A program made the translations under genes and the position numbers. Shown here one piece after another: positions 16,920 through 25,838 of a stretch of 64,000 bases of DNA. The DNA is from Streptomyces cellostaticus (lineage in GTDB: Bacteria > Actinomycetota > Actinomycetes > Streptomycetales > Streptomycetaceae), in NCBI RefSeq assembly GCF_001513965.1, contig NZ_KQ948044.1, positions 1-64,000 of the forward strand, read 5' to 3'. The notes under the pieces are model-generated. The model searched no databases. It was given only the letters and a program-made list of their open reading frames with translations, and was not told the origin of the DNA. The first letter of the stretch is position 1. Each line of letters begins with the position of its first letter.

Positions 16920-18074
16920 TCAGGCGTCCGACACCGAGTCGAACGGCACCTGCCCCCGCGCGACACCCCGCGCATCCGCGTCCACCGAGCGGCGCAGCGC
17001 CTCGTGCAGCTTCGCCGGGGTCAGCACGCCCAGGAAGCGTGCCCCGTCCAGCACCGCAACCCATCCGGCGTCGTACTGGAGCATGACCCCGAATGCCTGC
17101 TTCAGCGGCGCGCCCACCGGCACCCACGCGGTCATCCGGTGCGCGAGATCCCCGACCGTGCCGCCCGCGGCCAGCTCGTCGATGCCGACCCAGCCGTGCA
17201 GATCGCCCTGCGCGTCGAGGACGACCGCCCACCGGGCGCGCTCGGCCCCCAGCCGCTCCGCGGCCCGCCCGGCAGGCTCGTGCACACGGGCCACCGGCGG
17301 CTGCTCCAGGTCGTCCGGCTCGATCTCGGTGACCGACAGCCGCTTCAGCCCCCGGTCGGCGCCCACGAACCCGGCGACGTACGGCGTGGCGGGCGCGCCC
17401 AGTACGGCCCCCGGCGTGTCGAACTGTTCGATGCGACCCTGCCCGTACACGGCGATCCGGTCACCGAGCCGCACGGCCTCCTCGATGTCGTGCGTGACCA
17501 GCAGGACCGTCTTGCGGACCGCGGCCTGCATCCGCAGGAACTCGTCCTGCAACTGCTCGCGCACCACCGGGTCGACCGCGCCGAACGGCTCGTCCATCAG
17601 CAGGACCGGGGGATCCGCCGCGAGCGCCCGCGCCACGCCCACCCGCTGCCGCTGTCCGCCCGACAGCTGCTCCGGATAGCGCGGCCCGTACGTCTTCGGG
17701 TCGAGGCCCACCAGATCCAGCAGTTCGGCGGCCCGGGCCCGCGCCCTGGCCCGCTTCCAGCCGAGCAGGGAGGGCACGGTCGCCGTGTTGTCCAGGACGG
17801 TGCGGTGCGGGAAGAGGCCCACCTGCTGGATGACGTAGCCGATCCGGCGGCGCAGCCGCACCGGGTCGACCCGGGCGATGTCCTCGTCGTTGACGAAGAT
17901 CCGGCCGGAGGTCGGCTCGATGAGCCGGTTCACCATCATCATGGTCGTCGTCTTGCCGCAGCCCGAGGGGCCCACGAGCGTCACGAGCTCACCCTCGGAC
18001 ACCTCGAAGGAGAGGTCGTCCACGGCCGTCGTACCGTCCGGATACCGCTTGGTGACCTGCTCGAACCGGATCAT
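16920..18074 (-). CDS. Osmoprotectant ABC transporter ATP-binding protein with CBS domains
   Basis: A 384-residue ATPase, complete with Walker A GPSGCGKTT, signature LSGGQRQRVGVARAL, Walker B VLLMDEPFGAVDP and the H-loop THDIEEA. Residues about 245-375 form a CBS-domain pair, the ionic-strength or nucleotide-sensing module of OpuA/OpuCA. It is encoded opposite to, and 8 bases from, the permease/binding-protein genes instead of at the head of one operon as in Bacillus, so the two halves must be expressed from separate promoters. It presumably energises the two permeases next door. Confidence 0.93.
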   Translation of the reverse strand: MIRFEQVTKRYPDGTTAVDDLSFEVSEGELVTLVGPSGCGKTTTMMMVNRLIEPTSGRIFVNDEDIARVDPVRLRRRIGYVIQQVGLFPHRTVLDNTATVPSLLGWKRARARARAAELLDLVGLDPKTYGPRYPEQLSGGQRQRVGVARALAADPPVLLMDEPFGAVDPVVREQLQDEFLRMQAAVRKTVLLVTHDIEEAVRLGDRIAVYGQGRIEQFDTPGAVLGAPATPYVAGFVGADRGLKRLSVTEIEPDDLEQPPVARVHEPAGRAAERLGAERARWAVVLDAQGDLHGWVGIDELAAGGTVGDLAHRMTAWVPVGAPLKQAFGVMLQYDAGWVAVLDGARFLGVLTPAKLHEALRRSVDADARGVARGQVPFDSVSDA

Positions 18075-18148
18075 CCCCTCACGCTATCCGCGCCCGCCCG
18101 GCCCCGCCCGTCTCCGAACGGCCGAAGGGATGACGGCGGGACGGACTA

Positions 18149-19144
18149 CTACTCCACCGTCACCACGATCTTCCCGAACTGCTCGTTCGACTCCAGGTAC
18201 CGATGGGCCGCCACGACCTCCTCCAGCGGGAACAGACGGTCCACCACGGGGCGCAGGGCTCCGCCGCACAGGCCGGTGGTGAGGAACGCCGTGGCGCGCC
18301 GCATCCGCTCGGCGTCCCGGGTGATCTCCAGCATGGTGAAGGTACGCATGTTCAGCGCGGGCATGCTCAGCTCGAACCCGGGGTACGGCGTCGGCTGCCC
18401 GCTCTGCGCACCCCACAGGAACAGCGTCCCGTCGGCCGCCACGGCCCGGGCCAGCTCCCGCACGCCCGGGCCGGCGACGGCGTCGAAGACGAACTCGGCA
18501 CCGCGGCCGCCGGTCAGCTCCAGCACCCGCCCCGCCACGTCCTCCTCGTCGGAGACGACGACCTCGGCCGCGCCCTCGGCCCGCAGCCGCTCCGCCTTGG
18601 CCCGCGTGCGGGTCACCGCGACCGGCGTGGCACCCACCCGGCAGGCCGTCTGGATCGCGGCCAGGCCGACGCTGCTGGAGGCCGCGTTCACCACCGCAAC
18701 ATCACCGGCCCGCATCCCGCCGATCTCCACCATCGCCCCGTACGCGGTGAGGTACGGCATCCACACCGCCGCACCGGACACGGCGTCCAGGCCCTTGGGA
18801 CGCGGCACGAGCGCGGTCGCCGGGACGAGCGCCCGCTCGGCGTACACGCCGTAGTCGCCCTGCGAGAAGTTCGGTACGACACTCACCGCCTGGCCGGGCG
18901 CGAAGCCGCCGGCCCCCCAGCCGACCGCCTCCACGACTCCGGACGCCTCGTTGCCCAGCCGGGCCGGGAACTGCTTGACCGGCTCGATGTAGCTGTCCCT
19001 GCGGAACAGAGCCTCCGCCCGGTTGACCCCGATCGCCTCGATTCTCACCAGGACCTCGCCCGGCCCCGGTTCGCCCGGGTCCACATCCTCGATCCGCAAC
19101 ACCTCGGGCCCACCGGTCTCGTGGAACCGCACCGTCCTCGCCAT
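18149..19144 (-). CDS. Zinc-independent MDR (quinone oxidoreductase-like) NADPH oxidoreductase
   Basis: A 331-residue protein starting at ATG 19144 (MARTVRFHETGGPEVL). It has the GroES-like N-domain with IEAIGVNRAEALFR, the family signature of quinone oxidoreductases, and a Rossmann domain with NAASSSVGLAAIQTA. The catalytic and structural zinc ligands of true alcohol dehydrogenases are absent. Likely reactions are NADPH-dependent reduction of quinones or activated alkenes. It is preceded by a palindrome (TCAAACTTTGA) that may be an operator. It is not part of the lactate/rhamnose pathway by any visible link. Confidence 0.87.
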   Translation of the reverse strand: MARTVRFHETGGPEVLRIEDVDPGEPGPGEVLVRIEAIGVNRAEALFRRDSYIEPVKQFPARLGNEASGVVEAVGWGAGGFAPGQAVSVVPNFSQGDYGVYAERALVPATALVPRPKGLDAVSGAAVWMPYLTAYGAMVEIGGMRAGDVAVVNAASSSVGLAAIQTACRVGATPVAVTRTRAKAERLRAEGAAEVVVSDEEDVAGRVLELTGGRGAEFVFDAVAGPGVRELARAVAADGTLFLWGAQSGQPTPYPGFELSMPALNMRTFTMLEITRDAERMRRATAFLTTGLCGGALRPVVDRLFPLEEVVAAHRYLESNEQFGKIVVTVE

Positions 19145-19204
19145 GTCAACTCCCCCTCGGCTCTGGGTGATCGGGCTCCACCGTGACGTAAACTTCAATC
19201 AGTG

Positions 19205-19215
19205 TCAAACTTTGA
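19205..19215. promoter_or_regulatory. Palindrome upstream of the MDR oxidoreductase gene
   Basis: TCAAACTTTGA is an 11-base palindrome about a central C, 60 bases upstream of the leftward start at 19144 and in the short AT-richer promoter gap. The regulator is unknown. Confidence 0.4.
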
Positions 19216-19239
19216 TCGATGTCGTACTGTGGGATGTTG

Positions 19240-19881
19240 TCAGTTCACCAGCAGGACCTCCAGCGTGCGCGGACCGTGGACGCCCTCCACCCGGTCCAGC
19301 TCGATGTCACTGGTGGCCGAGGGGCCGGAGATCCAGGTCAGCGGGCGGGCGGGAGCGAGCCGTTCGAGAGCCTGCGGCACCGAGGCGACCACCTGCTGGG
19401 GCACCCGTACCACGCAGATGTGGTGGTCGGGCACGAGGCTGATGCGGCGCCGGCCCTGGTCGGGCCCGCCGTCCAGCACGATGGTGCCGGTCTCGGCGAT
19501 CGCCACCGCGCAGGCCGTGACCACGCTGTCGACCCGGTCCAGATCGTCCGGAGTGCTCTCGGTCCGGTCCGCGACCCGCGAGACATCCGCCTGAGCCAGC
19601 CAGCCCGCCTCCAGCCCCGACGGCACCAGCACCGAGCCCGCCTTCCGGTCCGCGAGCAACCGGGCCACCAGAGAAGGGAGTTCGGCCTCCGTGCAGCGGT
19701 GGACGACGGCCCGGTAGTCGGCCAGGTTCTCGGCCAGCAACTCCACGGTCTGCTCGACCGTACGCTCGCCGTGCTCCCTCAGATAGTCGCGCCGGACGAC
19801 CTGTTCGTACGGCGTGTCGTCCGGCGGGACGTCGGCGAGCGCGCGCCGCACCCGGCCCAGGATCCGTTCCCTGCTGCTCAC
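19240..19881 (-). CDS. lutC: Lactate utilization protein C (LUD domain)
   Basis: A 213-residue LUD-domain protein beginning at GTG 19881, which overlaps the lutB stop by 4 bases. The domain shows ESTPDDLDRVDSVVTACAVAIAETGTIVLDGG, seen here in pieces such as AETGTIVLDGG and LVPDHHICVV, typical of LutC/YkgG. It is the third member of the LutABC iron-sulfur L-lactate dehydrogenase complex, which oxidises L-lactate to pyruvate. In this locus the lactate would come from lactaldehyde released during rhamnose breakdown. Confidence 0.93.
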   Translation of the reverse strand: MSSRERILGRVRRALADVPPDDTPYEQVVRRDYLREHGERTVEQTVELLAENLADYRAVVHRCTEAELPSLVARLLADRKAGSVLVPSGLEAGWLAQADVSRVADRTESTPDDLDRVDSVVTACAVAIAETGTIVLDGGPDQGRRRISLVPDHHICVVRVPQQVVASVPQALERLAPARPLTWISGPSATSDIELDRVEGVHGPRTLEVLLVN

Positions 19882-21380
19882 TTGGCGCCGTCCTTTCCGC
19901 CGCGGGTCCGCTGCCACCAGTCCCGGAACGGCTCGGCCGGTGCGGCCGGCAGGTCCCGGGTTGCGCTCCACGCCCTGCCGGGTCCGGGCAGGGTGCGCGG
20001 GTGCAGCCGCCGGGTGCGGGAGGCGAGCCGCTGGCCGGTGCGCAGCGCGCCCGGGTGGGAGAACGCCCAGCGCGCCGCCCGCATGGCGGCCCGCTCGGCC
20101 GCATGCCCCTTGGCCGGCTTCAGCACCACCTTGTTGCCCTGCCGGACCGCCACCCCGCCCTCCACGACCCGTTCGCGCAGATGCACCAGCACCTCGGGGA
20201 TGTCGATGGCGACGGGGCAGACCTCGTAGCAGGCGCCGCACAGCGACGAGGCGTAGGGGAGGGAGGCGTCGATCTCGCTCGCGGTGCCGCGGAGCTGGGG
20301 GCTGAGGATGGCGCCGATCGGGCCGGGGTAGACCGAGCCGTACGCGTGTCCGCCGGCCCGCTCGTAGACGGGACACACATTGAGACAGGCCGAGCAGCGG
20401 ATGCAGCGCAGCGCCTGGCGGCCGACCTGGTCGGCGAGGGCGTCGGTGCGGCCGTTGTCCAGCAGGACCAGGTGGAAGGCCCTCGGGCCGTCCTCGTCCG
20501 TGGTGCCGGTCCACATGCTCGTGTACGGGTTCATGCGCTCGGCCGTGGAGGAGCGGGGGAGCGTCTGGAGGAAGACTTCCAGGTCCTGCCAGGTGGGGAC
20601 GGTCTTCTCGATGCCGACGACGGAGATCAGTGTCTCGGGCAGGGTCAGGCACATGCGCCCGTTGCCCTCGGACTCGACGACGACCAGGGTGCCGGTCTCG
20701 GCGACCATGAAGTTGGCGCCGGAGATGCCGACCTTGGCGCGCAGGAACTTCTCCCGCAGGTGCAGGCGGGCCGCCTCGGCCAGTTCGGCGGGCGTGTCGG
20801 TCAGTCCGTCGGGAGCCGGTCGCCCCCACGCGCCCATCTCCGTGCGGAAGATGTCGCGGATCTCGCCGCGGTTGCGGTGGATGGCGGGCACGAGGATGTG
20901 CGAGGGCCGGTCGTTGCCCAACTGGACGATCAGCTCGGCGAGATCGGTCTCGTAGGCACGGATGCCCTCTTCGAGAAGGGCCTCGTTGAGCCCGATCTCC
21001 TGCGTGGCCATCGACTTGACCTTGACGACCTCCGACTCGCCGGTGGCCTTGACGAGTTCGGCGACGATCCGGTTGGCCTCGGCGGCGTCCACCGCCCAGT
21101 GGACCGTGCCGCCCGCCGCGGTGACCGACTCCTCCAACTGCACCAGATACCGGTCCAGATGGCGCAGCGTGTGGTCCTTGATGAGCCGGCCCGCCTCCCG
21201 CAGCCGATCCCAGTCGGACAACTCGGCGACGGCCCTGGCCCGCTTGGCGCGGATGGTGTGCGTGGCGTGCCGAAGATTGCTGCGCAGGGTGTGGTTGTGG
21301 ACGGCGTCGCGCGCAGCCTCTGGAAAGGCCGGGTGGGTGGGTGGGGGAAACACCGGCATGCCTACGAAGGTCCTGCTCAT
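19878..21380 (-). CDS. lutB: Lactate utilization protein B (iron-sulfur, LUD domain)
   Basis: A 500-residue protein starting at ATG 21380, overlapping the lutA stop by 4 bases. The N-terminal 300 residues are an LUD domain containing MVAETGTLVVVESEGNG. The central region carries two cysteine clusters for 4Fe-4S clusters, CIRCSACLNVCP and CGACYEVCP. The C-terminal 100 residues are basic. Size and order match LutB/YkgF. Together with LutA and LutC it forms the cytoplasmic L-lactate oxidising complex. Confidence 0.95.
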   Translation of the reverse strand: MSRTFVGMPVFPPPTHPAFPEAARDAVHNHTLRSNLRHATHTIRAKRARAVAELSDWDRLREAGRLIKDHTLRHLDRYLVQLEESVTAAGGTVHWAVDAAEANRIVAELVKATGESEVVKVKSMATQEIGLNEALLEEGIRAYETDLAELIVQLGNDRPSHILVPAIHRNRGEIRDIFRTEMGAWGRPAPDGLTDTPAELAEAARLHLREKFLRAKVGISGANFMVAETGTLVVVESEGNGRMCLTLPETLISVVGIEKTVPTWQDLEVFLQTLPRSSTAERMNPYTSMWTGTTDEDGPRAFHLVLLDNGRTDALADQVGRQALRCIRCSACLNVCPVYERAGGHAYGSVYPGPIGAILSPQLRGTASEIDASLPYASSLCGACYEVCPVAIDIPEVLVHLRERVVEGGVAVRQGNKVVLKPAKGHAAERAAMRAARWAFSHPGALRTGQRLASRTRRLHPRTLPGPGRAWSATRDLPAAPAEPFRDWWQRTRGGKDGAK

Positions 21381-22132
21381 ACCGCCGTCTCCTCCTCCGT
21401 GCTCGCCAGGATCTCCGCGATGTGCACCGGCCGCATGCCTACCGCGAGCCTGGTCATGGTCCCGCCGATGTGCATCAGACAGGAGTTGTCGGCGGCACAC
21501 AGCACCTCGGCCCCGGTCGACTCGGCGTTGCGCACCTTGTCCGCGCCCATCGCCGCCGACACGTCGGCGTTCTTCAGCGCGAAGGTGCCGCCGAACCCGC
21601 AGCACTCCTCGGCCCCCGGCAACTCGACGAGCTCCAGCCCCTCGACCGCTTGCAGCAGCCGTCGGGGCCGGTCGCCGAGCCCGAGGCCGCGCAGGCCGTG
21701 GCAGGTCGGGTGGTAGGTGACCTTGTGCGGGTAGCAGGCACCCACGTCCGTCACGCCCAGCACGTCGACCAGAAACTCCGTCAGCTCGTAGGTCTTGGGG
21801 ACCACCGGCGCGAGGACGGCCGCGAGCGTGTCCCCGCGCCCCTCGGCCCGGGCCCGCTCGCCCATCCGGGGATACAGCTCCCGTATCATCGCCCCGCAGG
21901 ACCCGGACGGGGTCACGATCGCCTCGTACTCCCCGAAGACATCGGAGAAATGCCGGGCGAGCGGCTCCGCCTCATGCCGGTAGCCGGTGTTGTAGTGCGC
22001 CTGCCCGCAGCACGTCTGGGCCATCGGGAAGTCGACCTCGACACCCAGCCTGGTCAGCAATTTCACCACCGCTCGGCCGGTGTCCGGATAGAGCGTGTCG
22101 TTGACACAGGTCAGGAACAGGGCGACACGCAT
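21377..22132 (-). CDS. lutA: Lactate utilization protein A (CCG-domain Fe-S protein)
   Basis: A 251-residue protein with the two cysteine-rich CCG domains of the LutA/GlpC/HdrB family. The first contains FLTCVND and QTCCGQAHYN. The second contains VTYHPTCHGLRGLG and EECCGFGGTF. These bind iron-sulfur clusters in heterodisulfide-reductase-like proteins. Its stop overlaps lutB, and rhamnulokinase ends 73 bases upstream on the same strand, so lutABC may be transcribed together with the rhamnose catabolic genes. Confidence 0.95.
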   Translation of the reverse strand: MRVALFLTCVNDTLYPDTGRAVVKLLTRLGVEVDFPMAQTCCGQAHYNTGYRHEAEPLARHFSDVFGEYEAIVTPSGSCGAMIRELYPRMGERARAEGRGDTLAAVLAPVVPKTYELTEFLVDVLGVTDVGACYPHKVTYHPTCHGLRGLGLGDRPRRLLQAVEGLELVELPGAEECCGFGGTFALKNADVSAAMGADKVRNAESTGAEVLCAADNSCLMHIGGTMTRLAVGMRPVHIAEILASTEEETAV

Positions 22133-22205
22133 CGCGGCTCCTCGCGGTCGGTCATCGGACGAGTGCAGGGTAATGGGCGGATACCGTCGTAGGGGAGGGG
22201 GCGGC

Positions 22206-23657
22206 TCAGCGCGTGGCGAGCCGGGCCTCGGCCTCCCGCCAGCGCGCGGTGTCGCCGCGGGGCGTGTACCGGGTCAGCGGCTGGGTACGGGTGAGCAGCC
22301 GGCGCAGCTCGGCGAGGTCACCGGCCAGGCCGTGTGCGCGGGCCTGCACGAGGACGTTGCCGAGGGCGGCCGCCTCCGTCGCACCCGCCACCACCGGCAG
22401 CCCGCACGCGTCGGCGGTCAGCTGGCACAGCAACGCGTTACGGGTGCCGCCGCCGACGACGTACACGACGTCCACCGGATGGTCGGCCAGCCGCTGGGCG
22501 TCCACGACCGCCCGCCGGTGGGCCAGCGCGAGGGAGTCGAGGATGCAGCGGGTGATCTCGGCCCGCGTCCCGGGTACCGGCTGTCCCGAGGCCCGGCACG
22601 CTGCGGCGATCCGCTCCGGCATCCGTCCCGGCGCCAGGAACGCCCCGTCCCCGGCATCCACCACCGAGCGCAGCGCCGCGACCCCGGCCGCCTCGCGCAG
22701 CAGCAGCCCCAGATCCGGCTCGCCCCAGGCCCGTACGCACTCCTGGAGCAGCCACAGCCCCATGATGTTGCGCAGATAGCGGACCGTGCCGTCCAGCCCC
22801 AGCTCGTTGGTGAAGTTCGCGGCCCGGCTCTCCTCGGTGAGCACGGGCGCATCCAGCTCCAGTCCGGCCAGGGACCAGGTCCCGGTGCAGACGTAGGCGA
22901 AGCGCTCGCCCACGGCCGGGACCGCGGCCACCGCCGAGGCGGTGTCGTGCGAGCCGACCGCGGTCACCGGCACCGGCCCGGTGAGCCCCGTCTCCTCCAG
23001 CACCTCCGCCCGCAGCACCCCCGCCGGGTCACCGGGCTGCCGCAGCGGTGCGAACAGCCCGAGGTCGATGCCGAGCCGGCCGGCGATGTCGTACGACCAG
23101 TCGCGAGTGAGGGGATCGATCAGCTGGGTGGTGGAGGCGTTGGTCAGCTCGGCGCCCTGCTCGCCGGTCAGCCAGTAGGTCAGCAGGTCGGGGATGAGCA
23201 ACAGACGCCGGGCGTGGGCGAGTTGAGCTGTGGAGCGCGCGGCCGTCAACTGGTACAGGGTGTTGAAGGGGGCGTACTGCAGGCCGGTCGCCGCGTACAG
23301 CTCGGCGGCCGGCACGGTGGCCCACACCTTCTCGGCGACGCCCTCGGTACGGGTGTCGCGGTAGTGCACCGGGTTGCCGAGCAGGGCGCCGTCGGCGTCC
23401 AGCAGGCCGTAGTCGACGGCCCAGCTGTCGATGCCGACGGAGTCGAGCCGTCCACCGCAGTGGGCACCGGCCGCCCGCAGCCCGTCCAGCACACCGGCGT
23501 ACAGGCCGAGCACGTCCCAGCGCAGCCCCTCCCGCACCCGCACGGGCCGATTGGGGAACCGGTGCGCCTCGCTCAGCTCCAGCGAGTCCGGGGTCACGCG
23601 GCCGACCATCACCCGCCCGCTGGAGGCGCCCAGGTCGACCGCGGCGTACGACTTCAC
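22206..23657 (-). CDS. rhaB: Rhamnulokinase
   Basis: A 483-residue FGGY-family sugar kinase with a GTG start at 23657, 7 bases after the stop of the aldolase/dehydrogenase gene. ATP-binding motifs are visible: VDLGASSGRVMVG at the N-terminus, GSHDTASAVAAVP and the adenosine motif VYVVGGGTRNALL. The sequence WAVDYGLLDADG and the pathway neighbours identify the branch as L-rhamnulose kinase. It phosphorylates L-rhamnulose at O1, making the substrate of the downstream aldolase activity. Confidence 0.94.
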   Translation of the reverse strand: MKSYAAVDLGASSGRVMVGRVTPDSLELSEAHRFPNRPVRVREGLRWDVLGLYAGVLDGLRAAGAHCGGRLDSVGIDSWAVDYGLLDADGALLGNPVHYRDTRTEGVAEKVWATVPAAELYAATGLQYAPFNTLYQLTAARSTAQLAHARRLLLIPDLLTYWLTGEQGAELTNASTTQLIDPLTRDWSYDIAGRLGIDLGLFAPLRQPGDPAGVLRAEVLEETGLTGPVPVTAVGSHDTASAVAAVPAVGERFAYVCTGTWSLAGLELDAPVLTEESRAANFTNELGLDGTVRYLRNIMGLWLLQECVRAWGEPDLGLLLREAAGVAALRSVVDAGDGAFLAPGRMPERIAAACRASGQPVPGTRAEITRCILDSLALAHRRAVVDAQRLADHPVDVVYVVGGGTRNALLCQLTADACGLPVVAGATEAAALGNVLVQARAHGLAGDLAELRRLLTRTQPLTRYTPRGDTARWREAEARLATR

Positions 23658-23664
23658 GCCGTGC

Positions 23665-25704
23665 TCATCGCAGGAAGGCGGCCGCCACGCCCGCGTCGAC
23701 CGGGATGTGCAGCCCGGTGGTGTGAGTGAGATCGCCGCCGGTGAGCGCGAAGACGGCGTTCGCGACGTGCTCGGGCAGCACCTCCCGCTTGAGGAGGGTC
23801 CGCTGCGCATAGAACTCGCCCAGCTTCTCCTCCGGCACCCCGTACACGGCGGCCCGCTGGGCACCCCAGCCCCCCGCGAAGATCCCGGAGCCCCGCACCA
23901 CCCCGTCCGGGTTCACGCCGTTGACCCGGATGCCGTGCTCGCCCAACTCGGCTGCCAGCAACCGTACTTGATGGGCCTGGTCGGCCTTGGTCGCGGAGTA
24001 GGCGATGTTGTTCGGGCCGGCGAAGACGGCGTTCTTCGAGGCGATGTACACGATGTCCCCGCCCAGCCCCTGCGCGATCATCACGCGCGCGGCCTCCCGT
24101 GACACCAGGAACGACCCGCGGGCCATGATGTCGTGCTGCAGGTCCCAGTCGCGCGCGGTGGTCTCCAGCAGCGGCTTGGAGACCGAGATACCGGCGTTGT
24201 TGACGACCAGGTCGACCCCGCCGAAGGCCAGAGCGGCGGCCTTGAAGGCTTCGGCGATCTGCTCCTCGGAGGTGACGTCGACGGTGACGGCGACGGCCTT
24301 GTCGGCCCCGCCGAGTTCCCCGGCGACGGCGGCGGCGTTCTCCGCATCGAGATCGGCCACGACGACGCAGGCGCCCTCGGCGACGAGCCGGTGCGCGACC
24401 GCCTTCCCGATCCCGCTGCCGGCCCCGGTCACGAGCGCCACCCGGGTGGCCAGCGGCTTGGGCTTCGGCATCCGCTGGAGCTTGGCCTCCTCCAACGCCC
24501 AATACTCGATGCGGAACTTCTCCGACTCCTCGATCGGCGCGTACGACGACACCGCTTCGGCACCCCGCATCACGTTGATCGCGTTGACGTAGAACGCGCC
24601 GGCGACGCGGGCGGTCTGCTTGTCCTTGCCGAAGGAGAACAGGCCCACGCCGGGGATGAGCACGATCGCCGGATCGGCGCCGCGCATGGCGGGGGAGTCG
24701 GGCTGGGCGTGCCGCTGGTAGTAGGCGGCGTATTCCTCACGGTATGCGGCGTGCAGCTCCTTCAGCCGGCTGACGGCGTCTTCGAGGGGAGCGCTCGGCG
24801 GCAGGTCGAGCACGAGCGGCCGTACCTTGGTGCGCAGGAAGTGGTCCGGGCACGAGGTGCCGAGCGCGGCGAGCCGCGGGTGCGCGTCCCGGGCCAGGAA
24901 GTGCAGGACGGCCTCGGTGTCGTCGAAGTGCCCGACCTGCGGCCTGTCCTGGGAGGCGAGGGCCCGCACATACGGCGCGAGCACGGCGGCCCGCTCCCGC
25001 CGCTCACCCTCGGGCAGCGCCTCGTACCCCTCCATCACCGCCCCGAAGGGATCGGGCTTCCCCTTCTCCTCCAGGAAGGCCTCGGCGGTGCGGATGATGT
25101 ACAGCGAGTTGCGCTCGCACTCCTCGGCGCTGTCGCCCCACGCGGTGATGCCGTGTCCGCCGAGGATGCACCCGACGGCCTGCGGATCGGCCTCCTTGAT
25201 CGCGGCGATGTCCAGCCCCAGCCGGAACCCCGGCCGCCGCCACGGCACCCACACGACACGCCGGCCGAAGCACTCGGCGGTCAGCTTCTCCCCGTCGGCG
25301 GCACAGGCGAGCGCGATACCCGAGTCCGGGTGCAGATGATCGACGTGCGGGGCATCGACCAGCCCATGCATGGCCGTATCGATGGAAGGAGCCGCCCCAC
25401 CCTTTCCGTGCAGGCAGTAGTCGAACGCGGCGATCATCTCGTCCTCGCGCTCGACGCCCGGGTAGACGTCGACGAGCGCCCGCAGCCGGTCCAGCCGTAG
25501 GACGGCGAGCCCGGCCTCGGTGAGCGTGCCGAGGTCACCACCGGACCCCTTCACCCACATCAGCTCGACGTCACCGCCGGTGACGGGGTCGGTGTCGGTG
25601 CCCTTGGCGGAGGCGTTGCCGCCGGCGTAGTTGGTGTTCCGGGGATCGGCGCCGAGTCGGTGCGACCGAGCGAGGAGGGCAGCGGCTTCGGGGTGGGGTG
25701 CCAT
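23665..25704 (-). CDS. rhaD: Bifunctional rhamnulose-1-phosphate aldolase / lactaldehyde dehydrogenase
   Basis: A 679-residue fusion starting at ATG 25704 behind AAAAGGA. The first 400 residues are a class II aldolase domain, with zinc-site His residues in regions such as DAPHVDHLHPDSGIAL and GGHGITAWG. From about residue 425 there is a short-chain dehydrogenase: VALVTGAGSGIGKAV, VNNAGIS, and the catalytic IAYSATKADQ. The first domain splits L-rhamnulose-1-phosphate into DHAP and L-lactaldehyde. The second is thought to oxidise the lactaldehyde to lactate. The symbol rhaD is used for the aldolase half; fused forms are also called rhaEW in Bacillus. Confidence 0.93.
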   Translation of the reverse strand: MAPHPEAAALLARSHRLGADPRNTNYAGGNASAKGTDTDPVTGGDVELMWVKGSGGDLGTLTEAGLAVLRLDRLRALVDVYPGVEREDEMIAAFDYCLHGKGGAAPSIDTAMHGLVDAPHVDHLHPDSGIALACAADGEKLTAECFGRRVVWVPWRRPGFRLGLDIAAIKEADPQAVGCILGGHGITAWGDSAEECERNSLYIIRTAEAFLEEKGKPDPFGAVMEGYEALPEGERRERAAVLAPYVRALASQDRPQVGHFDDTEAVLHFLARDAHPRLAALGTSCPDHFLRTKVRPLVLDLPPSAPLEDAVSRLKELHAAYREEYAAYYQRHAQPDSPAMRGADPAIVLIPGVGLFSFGKDKQTARVAGAFYVNAINVMRGAEAVSSYAPIEESEKFRIEYWALEEAKLQRMPKPKPLATRVALVTGAGSGIGKAVAHRLVAEGACVVVADLDAENAAAVAGELGGADKAVAVTVDVTSEEQIAEAFKAAALAFGGVDLVVNNAGISVSKPLLETTARDWDLQHDIMARGSFLVSREAARVMIAQGLGGDIVYIASKNAVFAGPNNIAYSATKADQAHQVRLLAAELGEHGIRVNGVNPDGVVRGSGIFAGGWGAQRAAVYGVPEEKLGEFYAQRTLLKREVLPEHVANAVFALTGGDLTHTTGLHIPVDAGVAAAFLR

Positions 25705-25740
25705 GAGATGCAGTCCTTTTGAAAAGAGAGTGGGAACAGA

Positions 25741-25814
25741 CAGGGGCGCGGGGCTGTATCGATATGCGGCTCCGCCGCGTGGGCGCGACCAGCCACAACG
25801 GCCCCGCACCCCGC
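25741..25814. repeat. Streptomyces-type dispersed intergenic repeat
   Basis: A GC-rich stretch between the rhaI and rhaD genes, with segments such as CAGGGGCGCGGGGCTGTATC and GGGCGCGACCAGCCACAACG. These are reminiscent of short sequences scattered between genes in many Streptomyces genomes. A related, reverse-oriented element occurs at 30804-30862. It may form mRNA secondary structure. Confidence 0.6.
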
Positions 25815-25838
25815 AGACGAACAGAACCCTGCAGACGC

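Noticed and set aside
16512..18854. A 780-codon rightward frame across the ATPase gene
   Set aside because: It is antisense to the intact ABC ATPase and oxidoreductase genes and shows only Arg/Pro/His-rich composition.
25716..25726. CTTTTGAAAAG upstream of the aldolase/dehydrogenase gene as a third LacI operator
   Set aside because: It is palindromic but lacks the TGAAAC..TTTCA pattern of the two convincing sites and overlaps the ribosome-binding region.
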